From Emergomyces orientalis (Eukaryota; Ascomycota; Eurotiomycetes; Onygenales; Ajellomycetaceae): 64,000 nt of DNA. The stretch is from contig MOWL01000094.1 in NCBI GenBank assembly GCA_002110485.1, positions 1 to 64,000 on the forward strand, given 5' to 3'. Position 1 is the stretch's first letter, and each line of letters starts with the position of its first letter. This document shows, one piece after another, positions 1 through 10,872 of this stretch. A program made the translations under genes and the position numbers. Below the pieces are notes generated by a model. That model was not told the DNA's origin. It made no database searches and worked only from the letters and a program-made list of their open reading frames with translations.

Positions 1-642
1 AGAGGTAATATCGAAACACATGAATTTGCTATGTGAGTATACCCCGCCCCAGGCGCCGCTTTGGGAGCCTCGATCAGATATCAACTTGAGCCAGTTAATA
101 TATGTTAACGACTTGAGCCAAAGCTAGTTGCACACTATAGTACTTAACATTTTGTTCTCGCTCGTACAATAACTGAGTCATATTGACCACAGCCGCAGCG
201 ACTATCACGGTATTTTCACAATGAATTACATCTCATCTGCCGAACGCTGCTCCACCGCTCTCGTAAATTGATCGATCGATTGGCCGCTCAGTCCCATTGT
301 AATCAATCTTATCACCTTTAGAGATAACTCCGCTCCTCTGGCTCAACCCAATCCGGCCTTCTCAATCTAAAATATGGGGCAAGGTAGGGGACACACTGCA
401 ACAGCCGAGACGAGATATGGCTACCTAAACAGTGATACCACCCCCTTAGGCCCATGTTCACCCCCAACACAACACATCCGATATAATCTATATAATTCCA
501 TCCCTCCCCAACCCAATCACACCGGGTAGGGCAGATGCCATCAAACTTGCGACAAAAGATTTACCGCCAATACCCCCCGTCCCCTCAGCGCGATGACTAC
601 AAGCTAGACAAATTTTTGGTTATTTTTTTGTCCACAATCAGG

Positions 643-675
<33 letters not shown>

Positions 676-1511
676 AAATCAACAAAAACCGAACAAACGG
701 CGTCTTTCAGCATGCGTTGGATCTTATCTTATGAATCATTTAGTCCGCGCATCTAGCCTGGGCAGATCTCAAGAGATAGGGGGGGAAAGTTTTTAAAAGA
801 GGTATATATATATATATATTTTTTTTTTATCAGCCAAGGAAACCACGGTGATGGTATGATGATTATGGGGGTTCATTTTTATATGGCTTCGTTATTTGAT
901 TTCAACGATATTAAGCTACGCTGGTTACTTGTGGAAGGGAAAGAGAATGAAAAAAATATATAAAATTGGAATGATAAAATTGAAAAAGGCCTGAGGGAAA
1001 AAAAGGGTAAAGGGTGGGAAAATGACCAATGGTTAGGGGGGTTTTTAATTATGATATGGATCTATCTAACTATGTATGCATGCTTGCGCATCCTTTTGTT
1101 CCGGGGTATATCATTGATATGAAAAATATTATAATATGGTAAACGGGAAACGGGAAACGAATATATGTATATATATGTATATGAACAAAAGGAGAGAGAA
1201 TCTAATATATCTTTATAATTATAAACACAAACAGGGGAAGACAAAATGAGTATTTGAGGAAGCAAATGAATATTAGAAAGTAAAACATATCTCTCACGCA
1301 CAGAGAGAATATACATTCCAAAAGATTAGAGCTCATTTTATATAATACCATCTCTATAGATAAAAAAATTTATAATTAAAAAAAGAACAGAGAGAAGAAG
1401 CAAAGACAAAAAAAAAACATTCAAGAAAAAAAAAAAAAAAAAAAAAAAAAACCCTCAAACACGGAGAAGAAATAGTAAAGCCTCTCTATAAATGTCCCAT
1501 TCTCACAACCA
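1..1511. other. Gene-free spacer, 3' side of the CLD1-like gene
   Basis: I find no convincing gene here. The stretch holds homopolymer A runs at 643-671 and 1426-1451, a short TA repeat near 803-820 and AT-rich DNA. The 3' UTR of the minus-strand hydrolase gene probably lies in its right part. A 73-codon open frame at 535-756 reads through the poly-A run as poly-lysine and is best explained as chance. Confidence 0.6.
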
Positions 1512-3705
1512 TCACATCCTCCCCCTCCCCCTTTCCCTCTCCCCCTTCCCCTTCCCCTCCCGATCAACCTCCCTCATCTCCTCCAACATCACCTCATTAA
1601 ACTCCTCCCACCCATCCAAATACAAATGATGTCCCGCATTTTTAATAATAACCACCTTGGCAGACCCCTTATCCGCCGCCCGCTCCTCAGGGCTGGCATT
1701 GCGCAGAACGCGCGCTGTTTCTTCTTCGATGCGCGCTTGGGCGGCATAGCCACCTGATACATCCATCCAATCGTGTTCGCCGTACATGAGGACGATGGGG
1801 ATGCCGGGTTCGCGGGTCAGGGGCGGTGAGGAGGTGGGTGTGGATGTAGACGACGATATGGATGCAGAGGAGGATTGTGGTGGTTGTGTTGTGGATGCGG
1901 ATACGTCCGTTGTTGAATTAATCGAAGTTCCCGTGGGAGCAGTATTAGTAGTAGCAGTAGTAGAAGAAGGGGTGTCATTGCGATTTTTTCTAGGACATCG
2001 CTTTTGCGTTTGTGCCTGTGCTTGTGCTTGTGCTTGTGCAGCAGCTACATCGACATCGACATCGGTGTCATCCGGCCTGAGCACCTGTCTCCCGACGGCA
2101 TGAATGCGTTTAATCAGCGGATTCCGTGCAAAGGCGCCGGGCGCTAGGATATATGCTAGAGCGTATTCGCCGCTGCCGCGCATGCGGAAGAGGGAGTATG
2201 CATAGTCGTGGAGCGCCTGGGCTTCGGCAGGTGGTAGGTGTGAGAAGCGGCGTGATGTCCAGCCAGACACGAGGCGGGGTCCGAGAGGGCCGGACCAACG
2301 CACCAGGCTGAAGGGGGAGACGTTGGCGTCCCAGAGATATTTCAGCCATTTGGGTAGCGGGCGGCGGGGTGTGTTTGAGGAGCCGTCGTTGCTTGCGCTG
2401 GAATCGCCGTTGGTCTTCTTCGCGTTTAGAAAGTTGTTGTTATCTGATGCGGGATTGGTGGTGTCGTTTTGGTCCTGGGTGAATTCGTTGCTCATGGTGG
2501 ACTCGGAGGGTTCGGGCATCTCAGCGCTAACGGCAAAGGGGTCCTCGGGGATTCCGACGGGGGAGGCAAGGATGAGTTTGTTGAGGCGCCCGGGGTATTT
2601 AAGGGCGTATGCGACGGCCATATATCCGCCCAGACTATGGCCGAGTAGAGTGAACCGTTCGAGTTTACGCTTGATTCGCCACTCTTCTAATGCATCGATG
2701 AACCAGTCCTCGGCTTCGCCAATGGCCCTTTGACGTTGTTTTGAGTGAATTTTAAATGGTGGCCGTGTACTTCGGCCCATTCCCAGCATGTCGAGGGCAT
2801 ACAATTGCCAGCCCCTGGCGCGGCTGAGGGCTTCAAAATTTTTGTAGAAGAAACCTAGGCCGGCACCGTATCCGTGAAGGATCACCAAGTTCTGTTCAGT
2901 CTTCTCGCCGACGCGCTCGATGGAAAATTCATTCAGGGCGCGGTTATTCCCGTTCAGTTCGACCATGGTGGACCGCCATATGCGGGGGCCATGGGGGTCA
3001 TCGATGGATTTGGCGGAGACCTGGAATGCCTGGCTTGGGTCTGCCGCGGTGAGAGAGTCTGTAGTTTCATCTTGGGTCACAGCGTCCTTCCCGGTTTGTT
3101 TATGGGTGGGAGGGTGTTGTAGATATGGGATGAACGAGAGGACTTTGTGTTCAGCAGCAGCAGCGGGGATGCTTGCCCACTATATATATTTAAATCATCA
3201 GTACCAGCAAAAAGAAGCACACGAACAGAAAGGAGCGTTTGCATACCCATTGACTGAATCCTTCCTTATAACCCAAGGGGAAAAGCGGACCGGTAATTCT
3301 TTCAGGCAATTTACCCCGCGGCTCTTCTGGTTTCTGATAGGTGTCACTCAAATCCTCGGAAGACCCCGAGATGGTGGAAGCTGTAGTGGTAGTAGCCATA
3401 ACTGGATGGAAGTGGAGGGAAGAAGAAGAAGAAGAAGAAGAAGGCGACGACGAAGAAGAGGAAGAAGATAAAGAGGAGGGGGGGGTGGGGGAGGGCTGGG
3501 AGTCGGACGGCGAGGGAGCTAAAGAAGACTCGAAATAGGCCTGGAAAGGCAGAGGTGGGATATTTAGCTGCGGCGAGAGCAGAGAGCTGGCATGAACGTG
3601 AGAATGGGAATGCGCCAACGAGAAGGCGGAGGTATGGTCAATTGCAGGCCTGAGTCGGGCCAGGAGCATGAGGGGAGTGGCGGAGAGACGAATTGAAGAA
3701 TACAC
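1512..3705 (-). CDS. Alpha/beta hydrolase, cardiolipin deacylase / ABHD5 family
   Basis: Two exons, 3705-3247 and 3179-1512, joined across a 67-bp GT-AG intron in phase 0, give about 708 residues. The hydrolase fold shows an oxyanion segment HGYGAG near 255-260, the nucleophile elbow GHSLGG near 333-338, an acidic residue in YGEHDWMD near the C-terminus, and HHLYLD (an HX4D pattern) near 670-675. That combination marks the ABHD4/ABHD5, Ict1 and yeast Cld1 family. Cld1 removes an acyl chain from cardiolipin in mitochondria before remodelling. The N-terminal ~100 residues are Ser/Pro-rich with a long Ser run and could be a targeting region; a second Met near residue 102 is an alternative start. 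Two Ser/Thr/Ala-rich low-complexity inserts sit between the elbow and the acidic residue. Whether the substrate is cardiolipin or another lysophospholipid is not decidable here. The gene is divergent from the Spo7-like gene. Confidence 0.85.
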
Positions 3706-4947
3706 TTTGAAGGGATGCGGTTGAGTGACAGAGAGAGCCTGCCACTCCGAAATGACAAGAGCATGGAACCAGAGGGGGAAAAGGGGGGGGGGTTGTTATA
3801 TGTAAATATTTTTATGGAGTATATAAAGCTGTGGCGTGGCTGCAAGTTTTTTGAACCCGCGGAGTGTTTGAAGGGGCTCTGGAAGGGGTTAAGGCGGAGT
3901 TTGCGAAGAAAAGGCCGATACCGACGAGGGCGAAGGCAGCAGGATTAACGACGAAGCAACTAGTAGTTAAACTCGGGCCTGAGGGCGAAGAGTTAGGCCG
4001 ATCCAACAGACACACGCACGCCAGAGGGATCTGTGCAGAGACTAACTAACCTGGAGAATGAGTATTGTAGTCGGAGGAGTCGGAGCATATAAATAATGCA
4101 GGTTATGTTTTTGAATGGTACAATAAGTTGCTATAAGTTACTTTAAATGTGATAGACAGAAAACACCCTCGGAGTTAGTAATTCAAAAGAGGAGTGGATA
4201 ACATCAGCCCGCGTATTTAACTAAGTTATTTAGTTAACTTATTTAAACTTATGAGTTACAGCCCGCAAACAAACAAACTGTTTTTTTCTCATTGATTGAA
4301 GATTATTTTCAGAATGTAACCTACGTAGTTTGAATGGGGGTTAAGTTAAAATGTTTTGAATGTATTGCATTTCAACAAAAAAAAACCCCCCAGAAAAGTA
4401 ACTGAAAACTGAGGTTTTGGCTTTCTCAGTGTGAGTTCCTTTTGTATTTTTGAATATATATCTATTTTATTGTACTGTACAGTACATATCCATACATGCT
4501 GCTTGATTAGCTTAAAACCTATCATTCTGGAGTAGTTTATATGGGTGATATTTGCGTAAAGATATGTTGATTATTATAGATTATTCTCTTTTTTTTATTA
4601 TTATTATTCTACTACTATTATTATATTGCCTATATTTATGTAGAATATTCACTTGTTGTAGCTCTCTATATCTTTTTAATTATCTCTGCTACTGTTAAAT
4701 ATTTATTAATGCATGTCATGTGTGTCTGTCTCAACTTCTTCAATTCCTGAAATTTTCCTACACACACAACTTCACAGCACAACTGCAACAAAACCACCAC
4801 CACCACCCCCCCCCCCCCCCAATGTCGCCAACACCATTGTTCCTCTACACTCAATTCTCACCCCATACCATCCACTATATCCGTTATTAAATCGCCGTAT
4901 ATATCTACTAGCTATGCGTCCCCCTTCTCCCACATAGCCACCCAGCC
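3706..4947. promoter_or_regulatory. Shared divergent promoter region
   Basis: This 1.2-kb spacer separates the 5' ends of the minus-strand hydrolase and the plus-strand Spo7-like gene, so it must hold both promoters. It is AT-rich, with ATT-type repeats near 4590-4625, and has a C run at 4806-4820 shortly before the Spo7-like start. No specific factor site could be assigned. Confidence 0.5.
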
Positions 4948-6420
4948 ATGTCATCCCACCTCAACCAAGTCATCAAGGGCGCTCCAAACACCGCAATCGC
5001 CCCTCCCCCCCGCACCTCCAGAACCCCTTCTCCGCCCCTCGAACCCCGATATCACTCTCCTCAAGTCTTATCGCCCCAAGGAGATATCCCCTCCCTTCCC
5101 ACCGCCACCCCAGACCCCCTCTCCACCCTCCCTTCCTCCCCGCCCCAAATCTACCTGAACCTACTAATCCTCGAAACCTCCCTCCGCTCCCAATACCTCG
5201 CCCTCCGCGCCCGCAGGCGGCAAAATACCTTTTTCCTCCTCCTCCTAGCCCTCTGGATCGCCTACTTCTCCTACGCGCTCTTCCTGCGGCCGCGCGAAGA
5301 TGGTCGCGGTGTGGGTGGCTCCGTCTACTGGGTGGTTGAGATGGGTGAGAAAATGGCCCTGATGGGCGGTGTCGTGACTGGTGTATTGATATGGGGAACA
5401 GGACAGTGGGAACGGGGCGTGCGCTGGCCGAGGCGCTGGCTGGGTGTTGCGAATCGGGGACTGAGAGGGATGAATACGAAGATCGTGGTGTTGAGGGGTC
5501 CCTGGTGGAAGGAGGTGTGGTCGTATCTGGGCTTTGTGTTTCCGTTCCCGTATGAGGTGTTTTTCCCGTCTTCGACGACTTCGTCGTTTCATTACGTTGA
5601 GTCTACAGCGGGTTCTAGTGGTGAGAAGGCGCGAAAGTCCCGCCTCTACGACGACGAGAGCCTCTCACACAGCGACACTACCGCGCCAGGCACAACCATG
5701 GTGGAAGAAGACATAGCGCCAGGCGGTGACCACATCAAGCTCCTTCTGCTCCCAAAATCTTTCTCCCCCGCCTTCCGTGAGAACTGGGATGAATACCGCA
5801 CTGATTACTGGGAGAAGGAGAATGAGAGGCGCGCCGTGCTGCGGCGGAAATTGAAGGAGCAGCGGCGCGAGCATGCGAAGCTGGCCGGTGGGTGGCTCTG
5901 GTGGACGCGGTTCTTGTGGGGGGTGAAATCGCTGCCTAAGCCGATATTATCGACTTCGACGGGCAAGAGGCCGACCACCCCCTCCGCCGGCAGCAGCAGT
6001 GGTGGCCATCCTGGCCATTCTCATTCTCATTCACACCATCACATCACACATCACAAAGACCCATCTACAACATCTACATCTATGAAACGCCGCTCAACGC
6101 CCCAGCAGCAAGACCGGGATTCCATGACGCACTCCCGTACCTCCTCCCGCAGCACGACACCGAACCCCCTCTCGGATGCCGATGATAATCCTCCCAGTAA
6201 TAATAATAATAATAATAATGATAATAATAATAGCCAAAATGATCGCCAACGGACGCGTAGAGGTAGTTCTGCGACATCAACCTCGGGCAATGAGCGGAAG
6301 CGGAGGAATAAGTCGGCTTCGTCTTTATCTAGTGGTGGTGGTGGTGGTGGGAGTGGTGGCGGGAGAGCACCCTCGCCATTAACGAGGATTGAACCTAAAG
6401 GGACGGGTATAGATAGGTGA
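4948..6420 (+). CDS. Spo7-like regulatory subunit of Nem1-Spo7 phosphatase
   Basis: A single exon of 490 codons. After a Pro/Ser-rich head, the Spo7 core begins near residue 66 (PQIYLNLLILETSLRSQYL) with two membrane segments at about 94-113 and 137-151. A conserved segment follows, including KIVVLRGPWWKE and FPFPYEVFFP. Spo7 anchors the Nem1 phosphatase in the ER/nuclear envelope, where the complex dephosphorylates the phosphatidate phosphatase Pah1 and so steers lipid between storage and membranes. The C-terminal ~150 residues are low-complexity: a His-rich tract, an Asn tract and a Gly tract. The protein is much longer than yeast Spo7 because of these additions. The start is the first ATG of the frame and gives the expected N-terminal layout. 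Confidence 0.82.
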   Translation: MSSHLNQVIKGAPNTAIAPPPRTSRTPSPPLEPRYHSPQVLSPQGDIPSLPTATPDPLSTLPSSPPQIYLNLLILETSLRSQYLALRARRRQNTFFLLLLALWIAYFSYALFLRPREDGRGVGGSVYWVVEMGEKMALMGGVVTGVLIWGTGQWERGVRWPRRWLGVANRGLRGMNTKIVVLRGPWWKEVWSYLGFVFPFPYEVFFPSSTTSSFHYVESTAGSSGEKARKSRLYDDESLSHSDTTAPGTTMVEEDIAPGGDHIKLLLLPKSFSPAFRENWDEYRTDYWEKENERRAVLRRKLKEQRREHAKLAGGWLWWTRFLWGVKSLPKPILSTSTGKRPTTPSAGSSSGGHPGHSHSHSHHHITHHKDPSTTSTSMKRRSTPQQQDRDSMTHSRTSSRSTTPNPLSDADDNPPSNNNNNNNDNNNSQNDRQRTRRGSSATSTSGNERKRRNKSASSLSSGGGGGGSGGGRAPSPLTRIEPKGTGIDR

Positions 6421-7124
6421 TCGATGGGCTTTTTTTTGGGTTGGGATTATGTTTGGTGTATCGGGATACGTTTTGTGTTTTTCTCTCTTCAATATCATTT
6501 TGAGTTTGTTATTTTCAAGGGGTAGGAAAGGGGGAAAGGGGGAGTTTTTTTCGCTGCGGGTGATTTATGGATTATCATTCCTGTTGCTCCTTGCTCAACT
6601 TAGCATTGCTGTTGTGAGATTGCAAAATTATTTTATTCCTTTTATAAATTATTTTATTTTATTTCTTACCTTTCGCCGCCCATAAACGCGTGAACAGGCG
6701 GGGACTGTAGACAGGTGGTTGGGAAGCTCACAAAGGGGATAACGCCGCTTCCCTTGGCCAGATTTTTTCCCCTTCCCGTTGCATGATGATCTGGCATGCC
6801 GTTATATGCTGTTATTTCTAATATTAAATCAACAAAAAAAGGGAGGAGAATAAAAATGGGAGTACATTAAAACCCAGCCAAAAACATTCCAATGCAGAGA
6901 AGACTTCTTTCTGGAGACCGAAATTACATTCATGAGTAGAAGAAAAGGAAAATGAAAAGAAAAGTTTCCCCGCACCAACAAAGACCACCCTGAGTAAGAA
7001 GCGCCCGTATAATAATCATTAATAAAGCAAAGGGGGAGTGAGTTATTGTGAAAGGAATTCCGGGCTATCTATCCCATCCCACGCAACGTGAATACAATCC
7101 AGCGAAACAAAACATGAAAAACTC
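6421..7124. other. Convergent 3' spacer between the Spo7-like gene and MCM3
   Basis: Tail-to-tail spacer of about 700 bp that should contain both 3' UTRs. A 78-codon open frame at 6449-6685 is hydrophobic and AT-driven and looks like chance. I see nothing else. Confidence 0.5.
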
Positions 7125-10100
7125 TCAGATGCGATAAACGGTTTCATCACCGAGATACCTGTTACAACAAAAAGTCACGGTTAGTCTGACATATCCCAAT
7201 CGAGCTAGAAAAAGAACGAAAAGTAACGGGGGCCATGGCGGGGACATACATAATCTCATTCTTCTCATTCATAACACCCAATGCCTGTACCGCCTCAGGG
7301 GCCGCAAACACCCTCCCGCCCGCAGCACCAATAGACGCATTCACTGCCTCGATCACGTTCTGCACACCAGCCGAATCCCCTTCAAACAGCTCAGACCTCA
7401 TGAGCGGGCCGAGCGCCTGTCGGAACGTCGCCAGCCGCGCTGACGGCAATGGCGGCAACGATCCCGCTGCTGCAACGGCCGCTGCAACGGCATTTGCCTG
7501 CGGCTGTGACTGGCTCTCATTATCGTCTGTCTGCGAACGTAGGAGTTGCGACGCGGGCTGTGACGAGGCGAAGGACATTTGTGACTCGGATTGCGTCGTA
7601 CCTAATTGGCTGCGGGTTTGGCGGGAAGATGCCTGGGTACGGCGTGAGCGGGGACTGGCATCGTATAAACCGTCGAAGTCTTCATCGTCGTCGTCACCTT
7701 GGTTGTTGGTTCCATTTCGCGGGGCGGTACTGCTACCCCTGAGGCCTGGGCGGCGACTTGAGTGTGCAGCAGCGGGTGTTTGTTGTGATTCCTCTGCTTC
7801 GTCATCGGAGTTTTCAGACTCGGACTCGGATTCGAGGTTTGTGGTCTTTCTCCGCTTGCGTCTTTCGTCCTCGACGACTTCTTTGAAAAGAGCGAAGCGG
7901 AGGATCGACTCTGCTACCTTGGCGTCTTTTTCTTCGACTCTGCTGGAGAGGCGCGCTTTGGCATGCGCGGTGGATAGACGAATGAGAGTTTCCAGGGTAC
8001 GGGCAGTCATGGGCGAGGTTTTCCTTTGGTTTCCGGATAATTCGTCGTTTCGAAGGGCGGAGTAGGTGGTCACGATATGATCCGCAGCTCCCTTGGTGAG
8101 CACGGGCTTGATTCTTGATTTGGCATACTGGATATATTTCTTGATAAATGGCATGCTAAGAACCTCAACTTTCCTACTTGGTCCCCGACCAGTCGTGACG
8201 GACATGCCCGCATGAAGCATGACGTTAAACTTCTCATACACTTCAGTCGGGCGATTTGAGTCTTGGTTCTCTTCAAGTCCGACTCCGAGGCTGTTATTGA
8301 CCTGCTCGCGAACTGGAGCCCCTTCTTCCATACCAGGATGGCGATACCGGTGCATGCGGAGCACATGTTCGGATACCATACGGTCCTTGGCATCCTCAAT
8401 ATCATCCGTAACAACAAAGAGCAAATCGAAACGTGAGAGTAGGGAATCTGGGAGGGCAATGTTTTTATGAGGATCTTTGTGCGTATCATACTGTCCATAT
8501 ATTGGATTTGCTGCCGCAATGACGCTACACCGAGCATTGAGGGAGGTATGGATACCAGCTTTGGCGATAGTGACTGTCTGTTGTTCCATGACTTCATGGA
8601 TGGCTACTCGATCGATGTCGCTCATTTTGTCGAATTCATCAATACAGACAACACCTCGATCTCCCAAAACCATAGCACCAGCTTCCAATCGCCGCTCACC
8701 AGTCTCTTTATCGGTCGTTACAGCTGCTGTAAGACCAACTCCAGAGGACCCTCGACCAGTGGTGGCAATTGCCAGAGGAGCTGTGTTTAGAACGAAACGA
8801 AGAAGTTGTGATTTGGCCGTAGAAGGATCACCAACCATCAGAATGTTAATATCACCACGAAGATGGGTTCCATTATCAAGATTCTTTTCCATACCACCTA
8901 ATAACATCAAGAGAATTGCTTTCTTAATGTGGTCATGGCCGTATATACTCGGCGCGAGAGATTGAGACAAGAGTTCGAAGACGTTCTTCTTCTTCGCAAG
9001 TTTATTGATGTTGCGAATATCAGTATCTGTTATCGTCGTTTGCGCGATTCCACCCCCTGATTTAGAGCTGAGTTGGATGATGTTGTTCGCTAGGATCACC
9101 GTACGGAATGTAGAGCTACTTGTACTGGCGTTTCTGTTCCCGAGAGATCTATGAATTCCAACCAATTGGATCCGGTCGCCGGGTTTCGTTTTATCAACTA
9201 AATCATCGTCAAGTATGACATCGACGCCTCGTGGGAGCTGCCCTGCAGGGGCTCGTTCGGGCATCTCTTGTATCGAAATCGTTTGGTGGTCGCGATATAT
9301 ACAATATCCGTACTCCGTTATCAGCTATCACATAAGTTAGCCGGTTCAAATCCCTGTAACGCATAGATCAGATACACATACCGGATTCCCTTCATCATCC
9401 TCCTGAGGGTATACATTCAAATTTGTCGCCCCGCTAGCCGTCATAGTCTGATCTTGATACGTCCGCATCAAAAATTCCTCCTTCTTCTCACTGTAATGAA
9501 CACTCCTGATAATCTTCGGCCTTACAAGCGAACATTTCGTAACAATGCCTTCGAGGCATATCATTCGGTTTAAGTGAGATGAGCCAAGGGTGCGGGGGTT
9601 GCAAGCAAACTCGCCGAATGCGCCAATGTAGGCACAATAGTAAACCTGCACATGGCCCCCATAATCAGCATTTCACATTAATTTAAATCATACTATATTA
9701 TACAGTTGCTACGTACCGTATCATTCGAGGTCTCCTTTGGCGATCGATTAGGTAGTGTGCTGATAATTTCCTTCAATGCAGAATTAAAGGCTTGTGTGTA
9801 ATCGTGAGGTGATGTAAGGAGCCTGTCAATCAATTGTAAGAACTTGCCTAAACTGTTAACTGGAAGATAGAAAAATGGGAGATGGATAACAAACCCATTG
9901 ACCAATTCTGTGCTGTGTGCTCTAATCTCATCTAAGCTGACCTATGTTTGATCGAATGAAATAACTCAGCCAATGATTCTTCAAATTTTCAGAAGCCATA
10001 AAATTAAAAAAGAGATCAGGTATTCCATACCGTGAGTCTTCTCAATCCACGATTGAGCATCAAAACAATATCTGCTCGATAGCTACAGCATTTGTTAGAA

Positions 10101-10297
10101 ATATCATCACTTTACCCAAGGACTTGAGATCTGCTAAATATAAATATAAAGTTATACCTTCTCGCTCGAGGATCAGCTAGATAGAAGAAAAAAGAAAATA
10201 TATTAGAACCCTGTTATGGTATGTAACGTTTAGCAAGTAATTACTCACTAGGATCGAGAAATTCAGCAGCAGCTCGGATGCGATCTTGGGGATCCAT
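7125..10297 (-). CDS. mcm3: DNA replication licensing factor MCM3
   Basis: Seven exons (10297-10249, 10176-10158, 10082-10031, 9941-9717, 9645-9382, 9324-7250, 7158-7125) join in frame to about 905 residues. Mcm3 is one subunit of the Mcm2-7 hexamer, the replicative helicase loaded at origins. The AAA+ module shows Walker A GDPSTAKS near 368-375, Walker B CIDEFDKM near 430-437 and the arginine-finger motif SRFD near 500-503. The C-terminal third is acidic and Ser/Gln-rich. Exon 2 is only 19 nt, and the last exon is 34 nt and supplies the ending YLGDETVYRI. Without the last splice the frame would run 22 residues past the donor site into an unrelated tail. The start ATG precedes DPQDRIRAAAEFLDP, a typical Mcm3 beginning. 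Two ACGCGT boxes lie about 200-240 bp upstream, consistent with G1/S control. Confidence 0.95.
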
Positions 10298-10872
10298 GGT
10301 GAAGGCGCTTGGGTGGGAAAGAGGCCCCACGAACAGGCAAAAGTTGGGGAGTCTAATTCACACAAAAGGTATGAATTGTTCAACTCTCTGCCGGGACCTA
10401 GAATATGTATCTATGTAGTCCGTCTGTGTGTTGCTTATTGAATTAGATTTGTTCCAGACACACGAAATGGGAAAAGAATGAGGTTGAAGTAAGAGGGAGA
10501 CGCGTTGGTTCCTGCTCTTTTTTTTTTTCGCGGTACGCGTATTTCGCGTTCTTGCAGTCGAGTCATGTGACCACCAATCAATTATGCCTATTTGGGAAAT
10601 TTCATTCTAGATTGATTGAAGCACCATCAATGTCTTTTGGTGATATTGATGCAATGTTGATATAATAGGGAGAACATTGTATTGAACAAAGGGTGAAGTG
10701 AGAGGTATAGGAAATAAGATCCATGCGCTAAAACCAACGTAGATGACATCGTATATATAGCTAACATATGTGAGGGGAAAGGAAATGTAGAGAAAAGCTA
10801 GCCAATAATAATAATAATATACAGACAAATAACTACACAACCACCAAATATATTTTTAAAGGATTTCCCCAA
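10298..10872. other. Spacer between MCM3 5' end and Cya5-like 3' end
   Basis: Head-to-tail spacer of 575 bp. The part near MCM3 is its promoter, including the box cluster at 10500-10548. The part near 10800-10870 should be the 3' UTR of the PPR gene. No further gene is visible. Confidence 0.55.
10500..10548. promoter_or_regulatory. MCB/E2F-like box cluster upstream of MCM3
   Basis: Two exact ACGCGT hexamers (10500-10505 and 10535-10540) and two TTTCGCG heptamers (10526-10532 and 10542-10548) lie within 49 bp, 203-251 bp upstream of the MCM3 start codon. ACGCGT is the MluI cell-cycle box bound by MBF in yeasts, which drives MCM and other replication genes at G1/S. The boxes are seen directly; their function here is inferred. 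Confidence 0.7.

Noticed and set aside
535..756. Lys-rich 73-codon frame near the left edge
   Set aside because: It reads through a 29-base A run and has no other support.
1786..2733. Open frames on the plus strand opposite the CLD1-like gene
   Set aside because: They are antisense shadows of a GC-rich coding exon with clear hydrolase motifs on the minus strand.
9338..9356. tRNA T-loop-like sequence GGTTCAAATCC
   Set aside because: It lies inside a 57-bp MCM3 intron, with no acceptor stem, anticodon arm or D-loop box around it.
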